From the NCBI GenBank assembly GCA_964396115.1, contig CAYNDL010000001.1, positions 1 through 44,815 of the forward strand: 44,815 nucleotides of DNA, written 5' to 3'. Source of the DNA: CAYNDL01 sp964396115. GTDB lineage: Bacteria; Patescibacteriota; Andersenbacteria; UBA10190; CAIZMI01. The notes below the pieces were generated by a model, which was given only the letters and a program-made list of their open reading frames with translations, searched no databases and was not told the DNA's origin. The stretch's first letter is position 1; each line of letters begins with the position of its first letter. The translations under genes and the position numbers were made by a program. Shown here one piece after another: positions 39,237 through 44,815 of the stretch.

Positions 39237-40169
39237 ATGAGAACCAGATACAAACTCTTATTTGCCCTAATCGTGATCGTCGTTGCTGTTGTTACAGTCA
39301 CATCCTTGGTAACGATATTCGCCGGAGTTTCCGAAGAAGACGGGGGTATGAGAGTTACAAAGACGCGGCAAATGAATAGTGTCGCGCCTGCTGGTTCTGG
39401 TTTTGTTGGACAACCGGAGATGGAATTTGCTGCCCAGGACGCACCCGCTCCAATGGCACAAAAAACAGAGGATGCCACGCCGGCGACTAGGTTAATCGTC
39501 CGTTCCGGCAACCTTTCCATTGTTACGGCCGATGTCCGAAAATCTGTAGATGATTTGACCAAGATTGCCACTAGTGTTGGTGGGTTTGTTGTTAGCGCAA
39601 ATGTGGAAGGTTCCGCTGACGAACCTTCGGCTACCGTAACGATCCGCGTCCCGGTTGAAAAATTTGAAGAAGTTATTGCGAATACAAAAGGAACCGGCGT
39701 GCGTGTTACCGACGAATATGTTGCTGGTGAAGATGTGACCGAAGACTACGTGGATACGCAGTCCCGCATCAAGACTCTTCAAGCCAGCGAAGAACAATTC
39801 ATGGAGATAATGAAGAGGGTGCAGAAAGTATCCGATGTTTTGGAAGTACAACGGGAGTTGGAAAGGGTACGCAGTCAAATTGAGGTGGCCAAGGGACACG
39901 CTGAATATTTAGAAAAGACTGCCAAGATGTCCGCCATCACTGTTTACTACGCCGTGGACGAAGGGCAATTGCCTGTGGTTGATCCAGTTAAGGCATGGAG
40001 TCCGATGGTCATCGCAAAGTCTGCGTTCCGTGCACTAGTTAAAGTTGCGCAATCATTAGGAACTCTCGTTATTTGGTTGATCGTCTTTATTCCGCTATGG
40101 ATTGCATTGGCAGTGGTGTACGTAATTCTTCGCAGAATAAGAAGGAATAGGGCAAACGTCCGAAGTTAA
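39237..40169 (+). CDS. DUF4349 membrane protein
   Basis: A 310-residue protein. The N-terminal helix (about 6-27) is followed by a linker. The DUF4349 domain then runs from about 85 to 240, starting RLIVRSGNLSIVTADVRKSVDDL, with VTIRVPVEKFEEVI, EDYVDTQSRIKTLQASEEQFMEIMKRVQKVSDVLEVQRELERVRSQIE (a coiled-coil hairpin) and a closing strand. A second helix (about 270-300) and an Arg-rich tail end it. Topology resembles surface proteins anchored at both ends. Function unproven. I take the ATG at 39237, not the earlier frame extension into pyk, because a promoter lies in between. Confidence 0.88.
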   Translation: MRTRYKLLFALIVIVVAVVTVTSLVTIFAGVSEEDGGMRVTKTRQMNSVAPAGSGFVGQPEMEFAAQDAPAPMAQKTEDATPATRLIVRSGNLSIVTADVRKSVDDLTKIATSVGGFVVSANVEGSADEPSATVTIRVPVEKFEEVIANTKGTGVRVTDEYVAGEDVTEDYVDTQSRIKTLQASEEQFMEIMKRVQKVSDVLEVQRELERVRSQIEVAKGHAEYLEKTAKMSAITVYYAVDEGQLPVVDPVKAWSPMVIAKSAFRALVKVAQSLGTLVIWLIVFIPLWIALAVVYVILRRIRRNRANVRS

Positions 40170-40189
40170 GGACTACTTAAGGCATAAAC

Positions 40190-40215
40190 AAAAAGCACCC
40201 AACAGGGTGTTTTTT
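40190..40215. terminator. Bidirectional terminator between the DUF4349 gene and tRNA-Ser
   Basis: Eleven-base-pair stem AAAAAGCACCC (40190-40200) with GGGTGTTTTTT (40205-40215), one G-T pair, four-base loop. It gives a T-run on the + strand after the DUF4349 gene and on the - strand after tRNA-Ser. Confidence 0.9.
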
Positions 40216-40222
40216 GATGGTG

Positions 40223-40309
40223 CGGAGACGGGAGGATTCGAACCTCCGAAGCCCTTTCGGGCTTACCGCATTTCGAGTGCGGCCCATTCGGCCACTCTGG
40301 CACGTCTCC
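40223..40309 (-). tRNA. tRNA-Ser (anticodon CGA)
   Basis: Class II tRNA on the minus strand. Acceptor GGAGACG pairs fully with CGTCTCC; discriminator G. Anticodon stem CCGCA/TGCGG with loop CTCGAAA, anticodon CGA. The variable arm has stem AAGCCC/GGGCTT, and the T arm GGAGG/CCTCC has loop TTCGAAT. CCA is not encoded directly after the discriminator (CACCA follows). Confidence 0.96.
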
Positions 40310-40327
40310 TGGTTTATGAGCGTCAAA

Positions 40328-40356
40328 AGCATAACTCGCCCAACCCGATAATTCAA
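40328..40356 (-). promoter_or_regulatory. tRNA-Ser promoter
   Basis: Minus strand -35 TTGAAT (40351-40356), 17-base spacer, -10 TATGCT (40328-40333), 18 bases before the tRNA 5' end. Confidence 0.55.
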
Positions 40357-40410
40357 ATATAATAAGTTTTCATCATATCCAATTTAATGGTTCTCACTTA
40401 ATATAAAAAT

Positions 40411-41091
40411 ATGAACAAAAACATAGTAATCGCAGTTCTTCTCGTGGTTGTAATTGGCCTTGGCGCCTACGTATTCATGGAAGCTCGAAAGGGACAGCCA
40501 GTTAATAACGAGATAAACAGTTTGGTCTTTGAAAATAACAAGATCCAAGTTTCTCCATTTAGCACACCGTTGCCTTCCAGCACGGGTAAACCACTATTGG
40601 CCGTTACGCCTAAACCAACCCAAACACCGGTTGCGAAGCCGAGTCCAGAGATTAGCTCGCGTTGCGGCGTACGCGTTGCCGTTCAGGGTACGTCCTTTCC
40701 CGTCGACTCCTGTGAATTGCAAATGATCACTGGTGGGCCTGAATGTACTGATGAGAGTGGAAAAGGCGTGGCCTGCGCTGGAACATATGCTTTTGAAATC
40801 TCCAGTGGTCGCGGTAGTGGAGTCCGCATAGCACGCCTGGTTAATTTCACCTCTATTGAACAAGGCAAGCGTTATGTCTTTGATCCTGCTTCTCCGAACA
40901 AGCCATTCAACGGGTATTTTCAGGATAAAGCCATAACTTATAATCTGAAGTCCGGCTGGTTTGAAATGGAACAGGGAGATTTAACCTCGCTCGCTGATAA
41001 CGCAACAGTGAGTTTTGATCTCACCTTTGCCAACGGGGTTAAAATGACGGGAAGGGGCAAAGTATTAATCACTAGAGTATACGAACCATGA
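40411..41091 (+). CDS. Membrane-anchored extracellular protein (unrecognised)
   Basis: A 226-residue protein. One N-terminal helix (about 5-23) is followed by a Pro/Thr/Ser-rich spacer (about 50-82, several PTP and KPS units) and a soluble domain with four Cys (SSRCGV, DSCEL, PECT, VACA) that could form two disulfides. No family recognised. It resembles an exported binding or sensor domain. Its stop overlaps the cupin start by four bases (ATGA, 41088-41091), so it is translated together with two soluble genes. Confidence 0.75.
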   Translation: MNKNIVIAVLLVVVIGLGAYVFMEARKGQPVNNEINSLVFENNKIQVSPFSTPLPSSTGKPLLAVTPKPTQTPVAKPSPEISSRCGVRVAVQGTSFPVDSCELQMITGGPECTDESGKGVACAGTYAFEISSGRGSGVRIARLVNFTSIEQGKRYVFDPASPNKPFNGYFQDKAITYNLKSGWFEMEQGDLTSLADNATVSFDLTFANGVKMTGRGKVLITRVYEP

Positions 41092-41405
41092 CAAATTATT
41101 CCGAAGCAAAAGAATTAGTCGCACTTATCGGTTACCAAGAAGGGGCAGTCGTAAGCCGCACCATTGTCGATAAAAAAGCAGGTACGGTAACACTTTTTGC
41201 TTTTGATGGCGGTCAGGGGTTGAGTGAGCACAAAACTCCCTATGACGCTTTGGTACAAGTGATCGATGGCGAATTCGAGATCACGATCGATAGTATGTCG
41301 CACAATCTCACCGCAGGTCACATGATTGTCATGCCAGCAAATATTCCCCATGCAGTGAAGGCGAAGTCGCAAGCAAAAATGTTGCTAACGATGGTGCGCG
41401 AATGA
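41088..41405 (+). CDS. Cupin-domain protein
   Basis: A 105-residue single cupin barrel. Motif 1 is a reduced GLSEHKTPYDALVQVIDGEFEI (one His and a Glu near the end), motif 2 MPANIPHAVKA. It has the metal-binding type layout, but two of the usual motif-1 histidines are not evident, so metal binding may be weak. Small cupins often act as sugar-binding or regulatory domains. Start and stop overlap both neighbours by four bases, so the three genes are translationally coupled. Confidence 0.88.
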   Translation: MTNYSEAKELVALIGYQEGAVVSRTIVDKKAGTVTLFAFDGGQGLSEHKTPYDALVQVIDGEFEITIDSMSHNLTAGHMIVMPANIPHAVKAKSQAKMLLTMVRE

Positions 41406-42085
41406 CTAAAGACTTTGTAATCGCATTGGGCGGTTCTATTGTTTGTCCCGACAAAATAAATGTGGAATATCTAAAAAGTTTTCATTCCTTTATTAAAGAC
41501 CAGATCAAAGAAGGGAAACGGTTTGTGATCGTTGTTGGCGGCGGGGCGCCGGCACGAGAGTTCCAAAAAGCGGCCGGACAAATTCTTGATGTTCCAGATG
41601 AAGATAAAGATTGGATTGGTATCCACGCCACGCGTTTGAACGGGCACTTGTTGAGGACGATATTCCGGGAAGAGGCGCACCCTGTCTTATTTGAAGCGCA
41701 GGGGAAACTCAAAGGCTTCGAAGGATATCCTGTTGTTATAGGCGCTGGTTGGCGGCCGGGTTGGTCCACTGATTTTGTATCTGTACAAATCTCTGTTGAT
41801 TTCGGAATCGGTCAAACAATTATTCTAGGGAAACCCGAATATGTTTACGACAAGGACAATCAAAAGTTTGCGGATGCCAAACCAATTGAAACAATTTCTT
41901 GGACAGAATACATGAAATTAATCCCGTCCGAATGGTCGCCAGGAATCCACGCACCCGTCGATCCTGTCGCTGCGCGCTTGGCATCCGAGAAAAATATTGA
42001 AGTTGTTGTTGCTGGGGGGAAAGATCTGGAGAACGTAAAAAATATCATCGACGGCAGAACATTCCGCGGTACCACAATAAAATAG
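41402..42085 (+). CDS. pyrH: Archaeal-type UMP kinase (amino acid kinase family)
   Basis: A 227-residue amino-acid-kinase-fold protein: FVIALGGSIVCPDKINVEYLKSF (phosphate loop), KRFVIVVGGGAPAREFQKAA, DWIGIHATRLNGHLL, then a GAGWRPGWSTDFVSVQ stretch, and a GGKDLENVKNIIDGRTFRGTTI end. The layout fits the archaeal UMP-kinase group, which makes UDP from UMP; bacterial PyrH differs in the N-terminal and loop details. Substrate UMP is inferred from similarity. It overlaps the cupin gene by four bases. Confidence 0.88.
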   Translation: MTKDFVIALGGSIVCPDKINVEYLKSFHSFIKDQIKEGKRFVIVVGGGAPAREFQKAAGQILDVPDEDKDWIGIHATRLNGHLLRTIFREEAHPVLFEAQGKLKGFEGYPVVIGAGWRPGWSTDFVSVQISVDFGIGQTIILGKPEYVYDKDNQKFADAKPIETISWTEYMKLIPSEWSPGIHAPVDPVAARLASEKNIEVVVAGGKDLENVKNIIDGRTFRGTTIK

Positions 42086-42155
42086 GTGACCTGCATTACG
42101 AATTTTCTTCCGCTGGGGGAGTACAAAGGATGGATAATATTTTGATCCCAGAAAA

Positions 42156-42296
42156 ATGGCGGAAAATTTTCTCAAATACCTAACAATAACAATTATTTTG
42201 GTGCTGCTGTACGTTGGTGTCCGTACCTCCATGAGCCCTCATCCGGTTACAGTGAATCCACCGCGGGCGCCTTCCTTGTCGGGCAGCGATCTGTAA
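42156..42296 (+). CDS. Small possible membrane peptide (46 residues)
   Basis: An open frame from ATG 42156 to TAA 42296. One hydrophobic helix at about residues 7-22 (YLTITIILVLLYVGV) is followed by a Pro/Ser-rich polar tail. It fills the gap between the UMP kinase and dnaG genes. No Shine-Dalgarno sequence and no recognised family; it may be only a chance open frame. Confidence 0.35.
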   Translation: MAENFLKYLTITIILVLLYVGVRTSMSPHPVTVNPPRAPSLSGSDL

Positions 42297-42325
42297 TAGG
42301 GGACTTCACTTTGTCTAAAAAGCCA

Positions 42326-42331
42326 TATACT
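42326..42331 (+). promoter_or_regulatory. Candidate dnaG -10 box
   Basis: TATACT, 11 bases before the dnaG ATG at 42343. A TTCACT at 42305-42310 (15-base spacer) could be the -35. The predicted leader is about five bases. Confidence 0.35.
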
Positions 42332-42342
42332 CTCACTCTTGC

Positions 42343-44139
42343 ATGGGTGACTCTAATGTTGAACTAGTTAAAGAACGGACGGATATTGTCGCCTTGATCG
42401 GCGAGCAGGTTAAGTTGAAAAAAGCCGGCGTGAACTTTAAAGGTCTTTGCCCGTTCCATAACGAAAAGACGCCATCTTTTGTTGTGAGCCCCAACCGTCA
42501 AATGTTCCATTGTTTTGGTTGCTCAAAGTCCGGCGACATTTTCACCTGGGTGATGGAGAAAGAGGGGATGACCTTTGCGGAAGCTTTGCGGGTATTGGCC
42601 AATCGCGCTGGGATAACGCTAGCTTTCGAACGCACGGAACACCGGGAAGAGCGTGAACGGCTGCGTGCCACATTAGATACAACTGCTGATTTTTACCATA
42701 CGGTTCTTCAAAAAACTGCGGCAGGGAAAGTTGCGCGAGAATACTTGTTAAGCCGCGGCCTGACAGAAGCGAGTATCAGCGAGTGGCGGTTAGGGTATGT
42801 GCCGCCGATGGGTACACCCATTATAGAAAAAGCGAATAAGCGTGGTGTGAGCACGCAGGATTTATTGAATACGGGAATCATCGCTCCTGGACGGAATGGG
42901 TATTATGAGCGTTTCTATAGTCGGGTACTTTTTCCTCTTTCTGATATGCATGGTTCGGTTGTTGGTCTGGCGGGGAGGATTCTAAAAACAGACCCCAATA
43001 GGCCAGCAGCTAAATATATAAATAGTCCGGAAACAACGCTTTATCGCAAAAGCAGGATTTTGTATGGTTTAGACAAAGCTCGAAACGCAATCAGGGAAAA
43101 AGATTACGTGATTATTGTGGAAGGGTATACGGATGTTATCGGTTCGCATCAAGCGGGCGTTACTAATGTCGTGGCAACATCCGGAACAGCTTTAACAGAC
43201 GAGCACTTGCAGGTGGTCCGTCGTTTTACTGAAAATATTGTCTTCTCGTTCGACGGGGATGCGGCTGGTGATGAGGCCACAAGGCGGGCGATTGATATGG
43301 CGGTGGCGACAGGTTTTTCTGTTACCATCGTTCTTCTTCCAAACGGACAAGACCCAGCGGATGTGGCCATCAAGGACCCAGAGGCCTGGAAAAAGGCGAT
43401 TGAGGATCGGATCGATGTGTTTAATTTCCTTTTAAAACGGGCAGTTGCGGCGCATACAAAGATGGATGCAGCAGCAAAGAAAGAGATAACCGCAGAGCTT
43501 TTACCCCTTTTGGCTCGGATACCTGAAGCGGTTGTGCGGGGAGAATATCTCCAAAGGTTGGGGGAAGAACTCGGTTTGGAATCCCGCTACCTCAATGAAG
43601 ACCTGAAGCGCCTGGAACGGTCGATGGCTCTAAATCAACCGCAACAAACAGCACGATCCCAGGAAAATAAGCCCGAATTAGATCCCCGTACCCTGAGAGA
43701 GGAAAGGCTACTCACTCTTTTGCTCGTATCCCCCGGATCCTTCGCTTTTGTGCAAGAAAACCTCCCATCAGAAGCATTTATTGCCCAACACACAAGAAAC
43801 TTGTATAATGAGTACCTTAAGTTGTATAATGCGACTTACCGTAAGGAGGAACCATTTGATTTTTCTGGGATAAAGTATAATCTTCCAGAAGATCTCAAAC
43901 GGCTAGTCGACATCTTTCTTTTGGCCATCGAGGTGGAACAAGAAGAAGGGCTGTTGACCGCGCCGGATCAAGAAATCCGCATTCTTCTTAGGGAATTGGT
44001 ACAGGCGCACATTCGCGAGAATCTGCACATCCTGACCAAAAAACTAGAGGGAGTTTCCCAAGAAGAATCACCGTTAATACTGCAAGAGATTGCACAATTA
44101 ACGGAGAAACTAGTTCAAGCGGAACGTCTTACGACCTAA
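42343..44139 (+). CDS. dnaG: DNA primase DnaG
   Basis: Makes RNA primers for replication. The 598-residue protein has the N-terminal zinc-binding domain with Cys36, His39, Cys57 and Cys60 (CPFHNEKTPSF, FHCFGCSKSGD). The RNA-polymerase core begins at about 120, and the TOPRIM domain has IVEGYTDVIG, ATSGTALT and FSFDGDAAGDEA (acidic metal ligands). The C-terminal ~150 residues are helical and fit the helicase-binding domain. The sigma factor gene begins nine bases later, the common dnaG-rpoD arrangement. Confidence 0.97.
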   Translation: MGDSNVELVKERTDIVALIGEQVKLKKAGVNFKGLCPFHNEKTPSFVVSPNRQMFHCFGCSKSGDIFTWVMEKEGMTFAEALRVLANRAGITLAFERTEHREERERLRATLDTTADFYHTVLQKTAAGKVAREYLLSRGLTEASISEWRLGYVPPMGTPIIEKANKRGVSTQDLLNTGIIAPGRNGYYERFYSRVLFPLSDMHGSVVGLAGRILKTDPNRPAAKYINSPETTLYRKSRILYGLDKARNAIREKDYVIIVEGYTDVIGSHQAGVTNVVATSGTALTDEHLQVVRRFTENIVFSFDGDAAGDEATRRAIDMAVATGFSVTIVLLPNGQDPADVAIKDPEAWKKAIEDRIDVFNFLLKRAVAAHTKMDAAAKKEITAELLPLLARIPEAVVRGEYLQRLGEELGLESRYLNEDLKRLERSMALNQPQQTARSQENKPELDPRTLREERLLTLLLVSPGSFAFVQENLPSEAFIAQHTRNLYNEYLKLYNATYRKEEPFDFSGIKYNLPEDLKRLVDIFLLAIEVEQEEGLLTAPDQEIRILLRELVQAHIRENLHILTKKLEGVSQEESPLILQEIAQLTEKLVQAERLTT

Positions 44140-44148
44140 GTTTATATA

Positions 44149-44815
44149 TTGGTGGCTACTAAAAAGCGCTCTTCCCATTCCGAGAAAAAAGCAAAGAAGC
44201 AGGCTCGGACAAAAGTGAAAAAACAAGCAAAGGCGGCAAAAAAATCTACGGCCGTACAAAGTAAGCTGGCGCTCAAAAAACGTCCGGCTGGAAAGGCGCA
44301 CAAGCACGAAACCAGACATCACAAAGTTGAAAAAGAAGAAAAGAAAAGCGTAGAGGAAATTTTGTCTTCGGTTGCTGTTGAAGAACTGTTACGCAAAGGC
44401 CAACAGGTTGGCTTTGTTACCGAAGAGGAAATCTTGAAAGCTATTCCCGAGGTGGAAGAGAACATTGAAGCTTTGGAGGCTTTGTATGACAGGTTGTCTA
44501 GCCGCGGTCTGCGTATTGAAGAGCCTGTTAGCTCCCTGATCGACTACGAAATTCCTTCTGAAACTCCGAAGGTGGTCAGCACCAAACCCACTAAGAAAGG
44601 TGAGCATCGTTCGCAATCAAAAGACCGCGAGGAAAACGTCATCGATATCAGCAATATTTCCAATGACTCTGTTCAGATGTATCTTCGCGAAATTGGTAAG
44701 GTACCGCTCCTCACCTCTGAAGAAGAAGTTGAATTGGCAAAACGCACAGAAAAAGGCGATCAAGAAGCGCGCAAACGTTTAGCGGAAGCTAACTTGCGTT
44801 TGGTGGTTTCTATTG
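44149..44815 (+). CDS. rpoD: RNA polymerase primary sigma factor (3' partial)
   Basis: The frame runs off the right edge. It starts at TTG 44149 or GTG 44152, nine or twelve bases after the dnaG stop; no ATG is available and no Shine-Dalgarno sequence is seen. The first ~65 residues are Lys/Arg/His-rich and probably disordered. Region 1.1-like helices follow (SVEELLRKGQQVGFVTEEEILKAIPEVEENIEALEALYDRLSSRGLRI). Region 1.2 and the start of region 2 follow: DSVQMYLREIGKVPLLTSEEEVELAKR and ARKRLAEANLRLVVSI. Primary (housekeeping) sigma is inferred from region 1.1 and the dnaG neighbour. Confidence 0.92.
   Translation, partial: MVATKKRSSHSEKKAKKQARTKVKKQAKAAKKSTAVQSKLALKKRPAGKAHKHETRHHKVEKEEKKSVEEILSSVAVEELLRKGQQVGFVTEEEILKAIPEVEENIEALEALYDRLSSRGLRIEEPVSSLIDYEIPSETPKVVSTKPTKKGEHRSQSKDREENVIDISNISNDSVQMYLREIGKVPLLTSEEEVELAKRTEKGDQEARKRLAEANLRLVVSI

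Overview
The window reads as a stretch of chromosome from a candidate-phyla-radiation (Patescibacteria) bacterium. This is inferred from gene content and style: compact spacing, many genes without a Shine-Dalgarno sequence, an RNHCP-domain protein beside the S6/SSB/S18 genes, an archaeal-type UMP kinase, a bifunctional phosphoglucose/phosphomannose isomerase, DUF4349 and DUF4870 proteins, pilin-like and family-5 solute-binding proteins, and almost no amino-acid, cofactor or lipid biosynthesis. TGA is used as a normal stop, which argues against a recoded-TGA lineage. The exact phylum cannot be fixed from this sequence. No rRNA, CRISPR array, insertion sequence, integrase or prophage is visible, and no gene-free stretch exceeds 300 bases (the longest is 185 bases, 16874-17058).

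Layout. 1-3480 (+): the end of a surface protein with a fibronectin-III-like domain, a membrane protein that looks like a histidine kinase lacking its phospho-histidine and ATPase domain, a receiver-only response regulator, recA and a small membrane protein. 3464-7810 (-): RNHCP protein, rpsR, ssb, rpsF, an orphan NodU/CmcH-type carbamoyltransferase and ychF. 7923-8345 (+): a small secreted His/Trp/Asn-rich protein with a strong ribosome-binding site and its own terminator. 8415-12780: an ABC-2 exporter pair and two divergent phosphohexomutases. 12872-16873: trpS, a membrane protein and RNase J, the last preceded by a hairpin-rich leader. 17059-20911: a two-TM protein, then the two-gene NHEJ module ku-ligD and a DUF1059-like protein. 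20908-24483: three glycosyltransferases and one unrecognised protein. 24629-28798: tRNA-Leu(CAG) with an odd structured element behind it, PGI/PMI, a membrane-anchored solute-binding protein, a pilin-like protein, secG and a YvlD-like protein. 28902-35161: uvrC, uvrA (divergent), a 4-TM protein and a nucleotidyltransferase-fold protein. 35214-39202: a CIRCE-controlled groES-groEL, a DUF4870 protein and pyruvate kinase. 39237-44815: DUF4349 protein, tRNA-Ser(CGA), a coupled trio (anchored protein, cupin, UMP kinase), then dnaG and the start of rpoD.

Themes. DNA maintenance is well represented: RecA, SSB, UvrA, UvrC, Ku, LigD and primase. Sugar-phosphate interconversion (two phosphohexomutases, PGI/PMI) probably feeds the glycosyltransferases and the cell envelope. 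Several promoters sit so close to their start codons that the mRNAs should be nearly leaderless. Four convergent gene pairs abut or overlap at their 3' ends. I did not find a clear-cut new defence or mobile system. The best candidates for something undescribed are the degenerate kinase/receiver pair, the structured element after tRNA-Leu, the hairpin array upstream of rnj, and the secreted His/Trp-rich protein.
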